Positions 10,863-22,406 of a DNA stretch of 64,000 nucleotides are shown piece after piece. Both the position numbers and the translations under genes were made by a program. Source of the DNA: Thelonectria olida (Eukaryota > Ascomycota > Sordariomycetes > Hypocreales > Nectriaceae); contig JAGPYM010000010.1 in NCBI GenBank assembly GCA_020736575.1, positions 682,001-746,000 of the forward strand, given 5' to 3'. Positions within the stretch are counted from its first letter, which is position 1. Each line of letters begins with the position of its first letter. The notes beneath the pieces were generated by a model. It worked only from the letters and a program-made list of their open reading frames with translations. It searched no databases and was not told where the DNA came from.

Positions 10863-13173
10863 ATGGAGGACAACCTCTTGCGCCATGTGCGGGACTACAA
10901 GCTGGAGACCCGGTTCCCCAAGAAGCGCGAAATCGTCCACATCTACGATGACCCCGATGCACCACCATCGTCACAACAGCGGCTGGAATGTTGGAAGAGT
11001 GACAAAAAACCTATTGGCTGCGGGGGCCAGGGCAAAGTCTTCTTACAGACGTGCACCAGTGGAAGTCGACATTACACACATCGCGCCGTAAAGGTGATCC
11101 CGCTTCAGGACGGCGGGGGAAGAAGACGATATATCAGAGAGCTCGAAACCATTGTCAAGTTTTCTCACGACAAGGTACGTGCTTATCGAGAAAGCCAGGC
11201 CGTTCAGCGCGATGTCCGGCTGTGGAGGCACGTCGTCATCAACCTAGGCTCATACTAACTCGGATGAGCAGTATTCAAAGTACTTCGTCAAGTCATTGGG
11301 ATGGTATGAGAAGAGCGACTCACTTTGTATCGCCATGGAGTATGTCCCCGCGGGAGATTTGTACACTTATCTCCAAGAACGTTCGGCCTTGACCGAGGAT
11401 GACTCCCGCCAGATCACCAGTCAAGTGCTGCGGGGCTTGGCACTCATGCACGGAGAAGGTTTTGCTCACCGTGACATAAAGCCTCCGGTATGCATCCACG
11501 AAGAGACCCAACTGCCCTTCAGCTTGACCTGCTTGGTACTGGATACTTATCTAACCTCTGGCACAAGAATGTCTTGATTCAACAATGCCCAACGCCCGCA
11601 AAAACCGGTTCTTGGTGGGTAAAACTGTCTGATTTCGGTATCAGCAAGCGGCTGGAGGCACTTACCAGCGGTGCAAGCACGGTGATCGGTACTTTGGAGT
11701 ACATGGCACCCGAGCTGTTTGACGAAGAGACCGTCTCCGATATCAAGTACCCAGCGGCAGACATGTGGGCATTGGGCATAATGACTTTTTGGACATTGAC
11801 CAGGTCTCGTATGTTCTCGAGTCAACGGATCTTCTTTCAGTACGAGGCGAGTCCAGATACTATCTTCCCTCGTGGGTTGTTGGACGAATGCCACGTCAGC
11901 TCGGACGGGCAAGCTTTCATTCGTAGTTTGACGAAGCCAAAGCCGGATGACCGACTAGACTCCAAGGCAGCCCTTGGGCATGCCTGGCTTCATTCTTCGA
12001 TGCCAAGTGCGCCGATAATACCGGCTAGCCGCAGCGAGTAAGTCTACCAGCCTGCAGAGTGTCCTCTGCTGACAGCTGGCGAGTAGGTCATCAAGCTCAT
12101 CCTCAGGGAGGAGTTCGTTCGATGACGCAACGAATGCTCCAGATGATTTCGAAATAGGGTGGAGTACCCAACTAACTCTTATCCCACGAGAGAAGCTAGA
12201 AAAGGTGCTTAGCAGCCGCATTTTGCAATTCTATACCGAATGACTAGCGACTGAATGTCTATTTATGTAGGACCGGGCGCAAACGCAGAAATCGCCGAAA
12301 GTGGGGTTAGAGGGAGAGGCCAAAGGCAAGATGCCTCTGGAGGCAACCTCCGGGCCAGAGGTTGGAGATGATGAAGATCAGCGGAAACTTCTCTTACAAG
12401 CAGCAAGAGGTGGTGACGAGGCCTGGGTCAGGCTACTTCTTCGCCAAGGCGCCGACATAGAGTCCCAATCTTATGATGAGAGCACACCGCTAGGCGTGGC
12501 AGCAATGAGAGGACACGAGACCGTGGTCAAGCTGCTGCTCAAGAAAGGTGCTAAAATTGAGGCCAGGGATCAATACGGCAGCACACCGATAAGGATGGCC
12601 GTATTGAAGGGACAAGAGGCCGTGGTCAAGCTCTTGCTTGAGGAAGGTGCTGACCTGGAGGACAGGGATACAGATGGCACCACACTGCTATTGTCGGCAG
12701 TCTGGAACAGAAATGAGGCCTTGGTCAAGCTGCTGCTCGAGAAAGGTGCTGACCTTAACAAGGCCGATGATGCATGGGGCACCACGCCGCTATTGAAGGC
12801 AGCAGAGAAAGGGCACGAGGTCATAGCAAAGCTGCTTGTTGATCAAGGTGCTGACGTCGAGGCGAAAGATAACGATGGTCGGACACCGCTGTCGTGGGCA
12901 GCAATCAAAGGGTCTGAGGTTGTGGCCAAGTTGCTCCTCAAGAAAGGAGTTGACTTGGAGGCTAGGGACAAAGATTATGGCCGCACACCGCTATGGTTTG
13001 CAGCATTTTTTGGACATCAGGCCGTGGCGAAGCTGCTTCTCGAGAAAGGTGCGGATAGCAGCGCTAAGGATGACCGAGGCTGGTCAGCATATACGGCAGC
13101 AAAGAAAAACGGACATATGGAGGTGGCCGAGCTGCTGCAACGGCCGCAGAGACGGCGATTTCAACTATGGTAG
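10863..13173 (+). CDS. Ser/Thr protein kinase fused to eight ankyrin repeats
   Basis: Predicted cytosolic kinase that phosphorylates protein Ser/Thr residues and uses ankyrin repeats to bind partners. Five exons fit exactly: 10863-11174, 11272-11487, 11568-12037, 12087-12204 and 12271-13173, giving 672 residues. The kinase shows the glycine-rich loop GCGGQGKVF, the ATP lysine in AVKVIP (K77), the catalytic loop HRDIKPPN (D172), DFG (D198) and an APE-like MAPEL segment; all key residues are present. A Ser-rich linker leads to ankyrin repeats from about residue 410 to 665, very alike to each other (TPL..A...GHE.VVKLLL..GAD.E), so they probably arose by recent duplication. The ankyrin part could look like a separate gene, but exon 4 joins the two in phase. 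A decayed NACHT-ankyrin gene lies just downstream, and fungal incompatibility or immunity proteins often share such parts. That role is inference. Confidence 0.82.
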
Positions 13174-13506
13174 TGCAGCTTGAGCTTTTCAAATGAGTAC
13201 TTGCTCGCCTCACCTGAGTCATGAACTTCCCAGCTAGGTCGACCGCATTCTAAAACTAAGTAGGACGACATTGAACTGTTATAGTCTAGCAATTTCCTAG
13301 TACTTGGAGTTTGCTCGGTTTCATTCTCCCGGATATAACCTAAAACTTGAGATCTCCGCTTGTTTAGTTGAGTTGTCCGTCCGTCATGTTCATTAATTTC
13401 CACCTCTTAAAGAAATTATCGGCAGTCAAACTCCTGACTCCGTCAGTCACCAGCAGCTTAAACACCATGTGATAACCATCTCTCCCTTTTCTTCCCCTCT
13501 GCTCCC
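13174..13506. other. Short spacer between kinase-ankyrin gene and NACHT relic
   Basis: On the minus strand a frame covering 13558-13364 (LEQLNRVVREQRGRKGRDG and onward) is open for about 64 codons directly beside the NACHT relic and partly overlaps it. I do not recognise it. It may be foreign sequence joined to the relic or a separate remnant. Confidence 0.35.
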
Positions 13507-14219
13507 TCACCACCCTGTTGAGCTGCTCGAGGAGCTTCCTAATGTTAAGCCCTGCCAATTAATGGTTACCGATTGAGCGATCTCCCCCATTGCCAAATAA
13601 CGGATGCACGATCTAGAGAGGCGGTAATGCGCGCGCCCGATTACTGAGTTTGCAGATTGTGAAGCGGCATCCAGGTCCGATAGGCCTTTTTCGACGAAGT
13701 CCTTGACTGACTGGTGGATAAACTGCACAACCCGTATGGTAGACGACGTCACGGTCTCCGCTAGGCCACAACTGAGCGCTTTAACCCTCCACCCCATCAT
13801 CTCATTATCGTATGTGTAGTCTTCCGCGTTCTGGCACTGCTGCAACGACTTGTGTGGGCAATCGGCATCGACGATCATAGCCCATCGCAATTCGTCTAGT
13901 GAGAAGGGCCGCGTGGCAAAGTAGATCCATTGAATCAGATTCAGGGAATCCGATCTCATGTTTCGAATGAGTTGTTAGTATAGATCATCTAGCTGTTGAG
14001 GGATGGATTGGATTTTCTCTTCAATCTTTTTTTACCCCTCGCGTTCAAGCTCCAAAATTTGCTTCACGACGAGGTGTGCCCACACGAAAACGCCGGAGGC
14101 GCGATTCATGACTAAAGCTGGAATCGTAGATGCTGCCAGCCTAGGAATTGGAGAAAAGTGGCCTCGCGCGTAAGTCGAAATATCCTCTGTATTTCGCTCT
14201 CGAGGCATATTTAAATGCG
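13507..14219 (-). pseudogene. Relic of a NACHT-ankyrin (HET-E-like, STAND) gene
   Basis: The minus strand carries the region that follows the NACHT domain in fungal STAND proteins. In order it reads DISTYARGHFSP, ASGVFVWAHLVVKQILEL, a linker, then LIQWIYFATRPFSLDELRWAM and VQFIHQSVKDFVEKGLSDLD. These strings are characteristic of the family (recognised from memory). The frame is interrupted by TAA at 14034-14032 and again by TAA at 13977-13975, both in the same frame and both explicable as CAA to TAA. No P-loop NACHT core lies upstream and no ankyrin repeats follow downstream on this strand, so both ends are gone. The intact family members sense non-self and trigger cell death; this copy cannot make the protein. 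Confidence 0.78.
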
Positions 14220-15317
14220 CAAGATGGATCTAGAATAGGGTACTGCCGACAAGTGAAGCAGATGCGAAATTGTGAGTCAATAGACGGGAGACCTTGAACT
14301 AAGGACTTGAGTGGACTGAATCGCTTAAAGACTTTGATTAACCCAAATGAAGTTACTTATTATCACTACCTTGCCATCACTTTCATTCTGCTTTCTCGGT
14401 CTAAACAACTTACATAGTTTCTGGCCAATGCTGCCAGAGTGGCCTCGTCATTCGTTGACGCGACTGGAAAAAAACTGCTTCCAATGCTCAACTCGCATAA
14501 TTTCTTTCCACATCAGCTACCTCGCAACTCAATCTCAAGATCAAAATAAAGTTTCAGCATAATAGCAGTGAGATTGAAGCACAAATTCAGATTCTATTTC
14601 CAATACTGTGGCTCTGTGGAAAGACATATTCGTGTACTTGTTGGCTGCAACATCGAGGCCGACCTGGATTCCTCAAGCAAGGGTCCCAGCTGATCCTAGA
14701 GCAGGCCCAACATGTTCCGTACTCCGTTGAAACAAAGGGAAAGCTGGCAAACAAGTTCTGGTCTAAGTGGGCACAACCGATCCTGGGGCTGAATTAAGAT
14801 GACGGGTCTCCTGCCTTATTCTATCGCCCTTTGCCGCGGGTTCAACGCAGTATCAGAGGCAAGGGCGGACTTCCGGTTTTAAACGAAGACACCTAACTGG
14901 TAGGTAGTATTGTTTTTGGGTAATTGTATTATAACCCGACACTAATATGCCACCGAGAAGCCGTGAGATTCACAGACGCCCATCATCCTCGAGCTCATAA
15001 ATAATAGACCATTTTGCCACCCTCGAAGATTCACTGTCCTGAACGGTATCGTTCCGAGTCCTCTCTAGCTCATCTGCTGCTAGCTTCCCTTCTTCTATGG
15101 AATCGTCAGCCTTAGTAGAGACCGTTCCCATCCGGCCTGGAGTAGTACTCATCAATATTAATTAGCCGTCCGTTGGCTCCGGGCACCGCATCGCCAAAGT
15201 GGGGCCGGTTGTCACTCTACCAGGCCGAGGTCTTGGCCCTTTTGCTGGCCGAGGGCGAACGGCCGCCGCTGGGCTTTGTTCAGCGAACGACGGCCTGTGC
15301 CGCAGAAAGTACGTGTG

Positions 15318-15339
15318 CCAATCACCGGGCCGTGATTGG
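15318..15339. promoter_or_regulatory. Inverted repeat of two CCAAT boxes
   Basis: Two perfect 8-base arms, CCAATCAC and GTGATTGG, face each other across a 6-base CGGGCC spacer. CCAAT is the core bound by the fungal HAP/CBC complex, and the spacer holds CGG and CCG-type half sites used by Zn2Cys6 factors. It lies about 470 bases upstream of the MFS start codon. Binding is inferred. Confidence 0.45.
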
Positions 15340-15622
15340 ACCCTCAGGGGGGCCGACTCCTCTGCCGTTTCCCCTCGGTATATCTGATTTCCAGCCACAT
15401 CAGCTAGCCCGCCCAAAGAGGACATAGGCACTGGGATGAGATGTAATCGAACGAGAATGACCCCGCATGCTTGGCTAGATCAGAGGCTAGATTGGCCATC
15501 ATAGCTCGTCTGGGGTAGATTCAAATCTGGGGAAGCCAGGATGCTTTGTTTCGCCTAGCACGGCATCTCGAAAGCATAGACCTACAGGACGTGGTGTTGC
15601 GGCTAATTAACCGTCATGGGAG

Positions 15623-15629
15623 TATAAAA
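15623..15629 (+). promoter_or_regulatory. TATA-like element of MFS gene
   Basis: TATAAAA, 180 bases upstream of the start codon of the MFS permease gene, at a plausible distance for a core promoter with a short leader. Confidence 0.4.
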
Positions 15630-15808
15630 TATCTGACTAGACTCCTCCTCGATATGTCTTGTCGTCTGTCATCCCTCTTCATCCGAGTACACGCCTCTTG
15701 AACCAAGCCGGCCCTCGATACACACGCCCGGTCATCCATTACAATTTAGGGCTCGCCGGGGAGCAAACAATCATCGCCCAGCAACATCTTTGCCACTTGT
15801 CCTCCATC

Positions 15809-17527
15809 ATGGCTGAGAAAGAACCCAGTTGCGTTGCCGAGCAAGTCGAGACTGCTCCAGGAACTGGACACAGAGATGGCCATGACGAGCTCGACAAGTA
15901 AGTACTGGCACAGTCCCGCCCAAGAGTTTGTATTGCAGAGTCAAGAAGCATCACTGACGCACCCTCAAAGGCCCCTTCAGAACCCCGAGCCCGAGTTCGA
16001 CAAGGTCGCAGAGGCCAAGCTCCGAAGAAAGATCGACTTCTTCATCGTGCCCATCGTTTCGCTGCTCTATCTATTCTGCTTCATCGACCGAACCAACATC
16101 GGTACGCACTCCTCTACATCAAGTCTCACTCAAAATCCCCCCCTAACGTCTATGTCACACAGGCAATGCCCGACTCGCCGGTTTCGAAGAAGATTTAGGA
16201 CTCAAGGGAAACGACTACAACCTGGTCCTGTCCATCTTCTACATCTCGTACGCGCTTTTCGAAATCCCAACGACCCTTCTCTGCAAATATATGGGACCAG
16301 GATGGTTTATTCCCCTTACGACTCTATTGTTCGGTGTCACGACTGTCGGTACCGCCTTTGTTCAGAACAAGTCGCAGATAATTGCACTCCGATTTCTACT
16401 CGGAATTTTCGAGGCCGGTATGATGCCAGGCATTGCCTACTATCTCTCTCGTTGGTATCGCCATGCCGAATTGTCCTTCCGCCTGGGCATGTACATGGTC
16501 ATGGCATCCCTCGCCGGAGCCTTCGGTGGCCTGTTCGCCTCTGGGATTCTAAGCCTGGATCATTTTGGTTCTCTGACACAATGGCGCATGATTTTCGGCA
16601 TCGAGGGTATCATTACCATCGGCCTCGCCCTCGTCACCTTTGTCACTCTAACGGATAGTCCCACAAGTGCCCGCTGGCTCAACGAGGAAGAGAAGACCCT
16701 CGCCGTCGAGCGAGTTAGATCTGAGCGCCTCGGCCAGGAGGAGGTTGTGGACAAGATGAACGCGACGAAGCTGAAGAATGGAGTCCTGAATCCCATTACG
16801 CTTTCCACGGCCTTCATCTTTCTCCTCGACAACATCGTCGTGCTGGGCATTTCCTTCTTCCTGCCAACCATTGTCAGGAGCATTTATCCCAATGAGACCA
16901 GAGTCCACCAACAGCTTCTTACCGTACCGCCATACCTCGTGGCATCTTTCTTCATCCTCTTTGTCACATGGCTGGCGACTTACTACAACACACGCCAAAT
17001 CTTCCTCTTCCTCAGTTGCCCGTTGGTTGTGACTGGATACGCCATACTTCTGAAGAGCACGGATAATAGCGTTCGCTATGCAGCCATCTTCTTGACGGCT
17101 AGCTCTGCTTTCATTCCCGGAGCCCTATCCAATGCCCAGGTCTCTGCGAACACGGTCTCGGACACATCACGAAGCATCGCGATCGGAACCAACGGTGAGT
17201 GACTACTGGCCCTAATACTATATCTCACAATATTCGTGGACTGACATATTGGCTTTAGTTCTTTTCGGATACGCGGGTGGGCTCATCGCCACTTGGACGT
17301 ATCTCCCTTGGGATGGACCCATGTATCCTATCGGCAACGGGCTTAACTTGGCGGTTGCAACGACTGTAGCCATCACCTCCCTCGGTGGCCTAGTCTGGAT
17401 GAAGGCGGATAATAAGCGACGTGATCGGAAGTCTCCGTCTGAAAGAGAGGAAGAACTGTCTGGCCTCACTCAGGAGCAAATTTCGGATCTCGACTATAAG
17501 CACCCTGACTTTAGGTGGAAGCCTTGA
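15809..17527 (+). CDS. MFS permease, allantoate permease/ACS family
   Basis: Plasma-membrane transporter of the major facilitator superfamily, anion:cation symporter (Dal5-like) group, which usually imports carboxylates, vitamins or small nitrogen compounds with protons. Four exons: 15809-15897, 15971-16101, 16163-17194 and 17259-17527; 506 residues. After a cytosolic N-terminus the protein begins its first membrane helix at IDFFIVPIVSLLYLFCFIDRTNIGNA, where the DRTNIGNA motif is typical of this family. About twelve helices follow, with LRFLLGIFEAGMMPG in helix 4 and the RW.....R central loop. The C-terminus is charged and cytosolic (RRDRKSPSEREEEL). The substrate cannot be read from the sequence. 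The next gene is convergent, 206 bases away. Confidence 0.9.
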
Positions 17528-17733
17528 GTTGCCTATTGTCGGTGGGACGGGCGAGCAACGAGAAATACGTGGAAGACCGGGAGGATTTCAGAGCAGTTGC
17601 AATGTTCTCGCTAGGATTTATAGCATAGTAGTATTCAAATATGAAATATTATTGGAAGAGTATTTAACATCTTCAACTTGTACTATCATGGATTGTCTCG
17701 CATACTCATACACTCCCTCCGTAACGCCCAAAC

Positions 17734-18844
17734 TCAACTGAGATTCTTATGATAGAGCTCGTCAGTGCTCCCATTAGTATCATCCACCACATATCCATCC
17801 ACATCTATTCTGGTCGTAACCTTGATCTGGCCATCCTCTCCCTCGTGAGAATGAGACCGTCTCGACGCCACAGTCGCAGTATTCAAATGCTCCATGTGAA
17901 TCGCTTCCGGCATCTTAGTCGATCGCTTATCCGTTGTTTTCGGCTGGCTTCCTGACAATTCGACGAATCGACCTGTGTGATGACCCGAGTTGGGTGTGTT
18001 ATTTGAAGCTCCACGGTGCTGCACAAACTCCACAAGCCTGTCGAGAACCAAGAACTCTAGCTTGAGCTTGATGGAATACACAACCACCTTTAGTCCTTGT
18101 TGGACAAGATAATGATCCTGGTACTCAACGACGAGGAGGGCGACATCCATGATGACAATCACAACGTTGACGGTGCACAGATGCCAAAGATAGCGTCGCT
18201 TGCTTCCAAATGCAGTTCTCAGGATATCGACAGTTTTCCAGATGTAAAGACCAGAAATGATGAATTCTTGAACGCAAAAGCACGTCATCTGCGTTTTTTC
18301 CATGGCGTTGAAGGTCGGGCTATATCCACTCCTGCTCTCGGTTCGGCCGGAACTGGTAACGAACAGCAACACGGTCATGGTTGTGTGCCACACAACGCCG
18401 TTGAAGACAATCATCCAGAACACGGCGCGGAGGAGCCTTGGGTTGGTCAAGACGAGATGCAACCGCGAGTACAGAACGACAGATTGTCCAGTTATCAAGA
18501 GGATCCAGCCCAAGCTGGCGATGGCCATGGCGATATAGTCATTGATGATGTTGAAGTAGTCGACGAGCCATCCAAACGTGTAAGGGATGACGCCAAAGGT
18601 GGCTAAGAGAATGCTCCAGAAGTAAAGGCCGCTTCGTCGCTTGAATGTCGCAAAGATGAGCCCGAGGAGCTCGCACGAATTATACAGGGCAAGGGTCGAA
18701 CAGATCTAGTCTTTGTATTAGAGTGCTGACGGTGGAGCAGCGGTAGGGTTCGGGCTGTCATACCAAGACCATGACGGCCTCTGGATCGTATCTTATGTCA
18801 TCCCTTTTGACAAAGCCACTGTGGGCCATGAGTGGGATCGGCAT
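17734..18844 (-). CDS. Integral membrane protein (DUF7703-like)
   Basis: Unknown-function fungal membrane protein with about seven helices in its N-terminal two thirds. Two exons: 18844-18764 and 18705-17734, giving 350 residues. The junction joins DPEAVMVL to ICSTLALYNSCELLG in phase. Helices include YFWSILLATFGVIPYTFG, MAIASLGWILLITGQSVV, and YLWHLCTVNVVIVIMDVALL. The C-terminal 110 residues are polar and cytosolic with many Ser, His and Asp. The general form (NDY followed by W.LLITGQS.VLYSRLHLV) matches the fungal DUF7703 / receptor-like group, known from memory. There is no signal peptide. A cluster of four CreA-type sites lies 220-260 bases upstream. The 3' end converges with the MFS gene. 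Confidence 0.75.
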
Positions 18845-20140
18845 TGTCACTGGTGACATCGTCTTCTTTCGATGGTCAAAGGCAAGAAGTGACCACCCTG
18901 CAAGCGCAGGTCGCAAGTCGTGATGCAGTTGAAGGAGTCGTCAGAGCGTGAGTGATCGACAAAGATGGAGGTCCCTCCATCCTGAGACGGGGTAAAGAGG
19001 GTCTAATAAAGGTTGCTGCTACTTCCTTTTACACTTGCTTCAAGGAGAGTAGCGGAATCCCCAGTCCGGGGGTGGATCCGGGGTATACAATCCGGGGGTC
19101 CGGGGTTGGTGTTGTGGGATGAGAAGTTGGAGAACTGACTCAAGCTCGCTTACGACATGCTCGCTCGGAATCAGCTGGACGAGCCAACACCATGAGATGG
19201 ATGGTAGAAGTATTCTAGCCCAGTTGCAAACGAGGCAGACCAGGGGTTTGGAGGCATTTAGGTGTCGGAACCAACATGTTAGTCGATCTTTGGGTGCAAG
19301 AAACCTGAAAGGGGTGAAATGTAATGCACAATAAGGGGAAGCTGAAGTATTAGAGGGGTCAAGGGGATCTTTAATTCGGCTGTTGTTGGGCATAGAACGA
19401 GTCAAGTGAACCTTCGATGGTTCGTGATGTCGGGGGAAATGCCTGCATTTGAATTTCTAGAAAACCTTTAATCCGTGGGTGTGGAACGGGATGATCAGAT
19501 CAGGTATTATCACTAGTTATGCTATTTCGGAGAAAATTGCTGAAATTCGCTGAAAAGTGCCAATTCTAAAGTCGGGCATAGGATCATTTCATGTTCCGTC
19601 GACTGTTCGGAAGAAGTTGCCTCATTCCGAGGAAAACCACCTGCTCTTTGGAGTCGACCTACCAAACACGTCTAAAAGGGCAATTTTGTCGTCTGGTTAG
19701 TAACAGCACTAACACGACCAAGGATTCTAGTGCGGCGAACAGTGCGATCCTTGGCCATTCTCAGTTAACGTAACTCCTATTCTGCTTACCAGATCAAGAC
19801 CTTGGGGCTGCCTAAGTACAAAGTATCTCGCATCGAAGTGACCTCAGCTTGTCTATAAGTACCCAACCATGCCCCCTCTTGACAGTCAATGCTGGATCCG
19901 ATAATACAGTTGGTGTGGTCATACATCTACCTATCTATACCTTCGAGCTTGCGTGTACGGGAGATCTCGTCTCCGTAATAACCATCATGCAGCGGAAATG
20001 AAGCAAAATAAATACATCGAACCAAAAAGAAAGCACTTCGTATGCCACCGACTAAAATCGTGATTCATGCTCGGAACTTTAAGTAATTGATCCAGCCCTC
20101 TCGGCGATCCTATCCCACCAGACCAGCCCATAAGCGCCCT
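18845..20140. other. Intergenic region
   Basis: Contains the promoter of the minus-strand DUF7703-like gene, including the TCCGGGG cluster. The rest is unassigned; scattered short frames show no domain. Confidence 0.45.
19065..19105 (+). promoter_or_regulatory. Cluster of four TCCGGGG repeats (CreA-type sites)
   Basis: TCCGGGG occurs at 19065, 19077, 19091 and 19099. CCGGGG fits the CreA consensus SYGGRG, and clustered copies are the form CreA generally uses. The cluster is 221-261 bases upstream of the start of the DUF7703-like membrane protein. It may instead be a simple local repeat. Confidence 0.4.
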
Positions 20141-21050
20141 CTACTGCATGTACTCATCCTCAATCTTTTTGGGTACCTGGGAATCGTTCGAGAATTTCTT
20201 GATCGTGTCAAGTTCGGCAAGGCCGATCCAATGGAGCAGTCGAATAACCTTCTTCTTCACCGCCGGTCCACCATTTCGAGAGATACTATACGCGTGTTAG
20301 TGGTGGAGAGTTCACGGCAGTTGCATAACAAAACAGGGATACTCACCTTCTCATCTGTTCAGACGAGGCTCTATTCAATGTGGTAAGGACACCGACCAAC
20401 ACAAGATAACCCGGGAGGCCACCCGGTAGTCCCGATTCGTAGAAGGCCAATACGCTAGCTAGGAAGATAGACTGGGCGTATATGGTCGAGTAGGAATAAG
20501 TCTTGTTCAGACCAGAACCTTCTGCTAGGAAAATGTAGACCCGCACGTATAGATACCCATTTAAGAGCTTGACTGATGCGCGATGCATCCCGGCATCACC
20601 ATGTATAAACGCAAGCGTGCTGAGAACTGGTCGAACAAAACCTGGTGCCTGATACGATGGTCGAGTTGTCTTGTCCCCTCGCATCGCTTTCTTGGCTAGC
20701 ATCAAACTAGTCAAGCTTTGTGCAAGGCAGGCCACGAAGTCGAAGATATCCGGCGACGATACTGGTCCCATTGATTCGCAAATGTGATAGCGTATCGCCT
20801 CGAACAGCCCGGCGGCTATGTGTATGATCAAAGGAAGAGGACTTGATTTTCGGAACTTCGCTTGGTAGACCGGTACGCTGTGTCGAGTGTGGTAGAGGAA
20901 GACGGTCACATAGGCCAGAATGATGAACAAAGAGATGGGACTCTGTATGCGCTGCATTGTGACAGTAGCCCAGTTGGTTATCGACGACTGGAAATGAGAA
21001 AATCGGTTGATTGCATTTTCCGAAGAGGCGGAAGTGAGAAACGAAGCCAT
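20141..21050 (-). CDS. Integral membrane protein of unknown function
   Basis: I do not recognise a named family. Two exons, 21050-20347 and 20285-20141, join in phase to a 282-residue protein. Hydrophobic helices include SPISLFIILAYVTVFLYH, SPLPLIIHIAAGLFEAIRY, IYAQSIFLASVLAFYESG and LPGYLVLVGVLTTL, so four to five membrane spans are likely. The C-terminus after the last span is short and basic (VKKKVIRLLHWIG) and ends in a charged tail. There is no cleavable signal peptide. The intron (GTGAGT..TATAG, 61 nt) has good ends, and codon phase is kept, which favours a real gene. Neighbours are unrelated, and the nearest one (DUF7703-like) is more than 1 kb away. Confidence 0.7.
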
Positions 21051-22406
21051 TTTGAAAGTTGAAGAGAAAAGTATGCCTGGACGAGACTTCCCGACAGAAC
21101 GCCTAGAGCCAGTCCTCTAGTCAAGCCTTCGCAGCAAGCGGGATTTATATGCATGTAAAATTAAGCACACGTTGCTTTTGAGTTGCCATCTATTCTTGGC
21201 CATTGTGTAGAATGAATACGAGTACATTCGGGATTCTCAAGCCGAGTCAGTTGGTTCAAATGAAACAAAAGATGATCCTCTTTGACGTGTTTCGGCCAAA
21301 TCCTGACTGATATACCAGGGCTGTGCCCGCACCTAGGTACATGATGCTGCGTCGCCACGCAATGAATTCAGGCCTTGGCAGCTCAGCTGGACGTTGGCTG
21401 CGAGTCAAGGAGGCTGATTGACGGCGCTGTGATTGGACTGTTGGTTCCAAAGGCTGCGGCGGAAATCCTACGGACATTGCTCAGCTACTGTATGATGTGC
21501 ATTGGAAGATTTCACTAAACCCGCCGCATCTTGTTGGTCGTCTCGTAACGATGTTCTGATATGACCCAGTTATACGTGGAGAAAAGATGCAAGATGCTAT
21601 ACTCAGCTGAAAAAGGTTTTTGATATCATTATGATTCATAGGGTTCGCATTTTGCGTCACCAGACTGAAGGATGAGAGAGGCCGTGGGGCAAAGCAGCGG
21701 TTTTTGGTGGGTTGTCTATACAAAAGGAATGGATATGTTGGTGATGGGACGTGGCTGTGTTGGGGGATTGGTTTGCAGACTGGGCGAAGCCTTCTTGGCA
21801 GTGTGTTGTTTGGGGTATATCAGCCGCTGTATGTATCAGACCATGGATTACCTGTCAGACTATGACAACGAGCCGAGCCGTCGGGTGTCGATCCTACATT
21901 CCCGTCGATTCAGGTCTGTCAGGCTATGGGTCAAGACGTTTCTGGCCAGGGCCCAAAGAGGCCTGACGATGGTATTGCAGGGCACACGCTAATGCACCAA
22001 TAATTTGGAATTGTTCGGAGGAAGACGGACGAGATACATATCAAGTCTTGACCAACTGGCTGCGGAATGGTCTCACATTCAGGACAGAATATTCGTCTTC
22101 AGTTGTGGTAACTCATGGAGACTGATCAATCAAGGAAACGGCCGTTTTTGAGCCCCATTTCCCAAGCATTCGTTATTCGGTTGGGCGGTTATCTGTGAAG
22201 GAAGATGAACAATCGCCCGTTTCACTGGTCGCGAGACGGGTTTAACCAGCCGGTTATGTCTGAAAGCGCAGCCAAAGCCGGGGAAACGGGCCGTCATCGC
22301 GGTCGCTGACCAGTTATAAGCAACTTGTCGTAGGCAACGTGTTCCGGGGTATTTTTCCACTGATCATCATCTGTATTCAATAATCTTCGAGCATCTGCAT
22401 GCAACC
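21051..22406. other. Intergenic region with divergent promoters
   Basis: Lies between the minus-strand membrane protein and the alpha-galactosidase. A 106-codon plus-strand frame at 21672-21992 has no domain and I take it as chance. Two CreA-type sites near the right end are listed separately. Confidence 0.45.
22278..22349 (+). promoter_or_regulatory. Two CreA-type sites before the alpha-galactosidase
   Basis: CCGGGG occurs at 22278-22283 and 22344-22349, both within 130 bases of the start codon. Both fit SYGGRG, the consensus for the carbon catabolite repressor CreA. Glucose repression would suit a galactosidase gene. Occupancy is inferred. Confidence 0.4.

Larger units (their letters stand above)
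14220..15808. other. Intergenic region upstream of MFS gene
   Basis: No confident gene. A minus-strand frame at 15155-14970 (61 codons, acidic) is unassigned. The stretch from about 15165 to 15420 is GC-rich and probably regulatory; it contains a CCAAT-box inverted repeat, listed separately. A TATA-like element sits near 15623. Confidence 0.45.

Noticed and set aside
11490..11567. Reading the kinase through without an intron after HRDIKPP
   Set aside because: Removing 11488-11567 places NVLI directly after HRDIKPP as every kinase requires.
12301..13173. Ankyrin repeats as an independent gene
   Set aside because: The frame lacks an ATG at its start and joins the kinase exons in phase through exon 4.
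15162..15431. Overlapping GC-rich frames on both strands
   Set aside because: Long frames in all phases are expected in GC-rich sequence; no domain on either strand.
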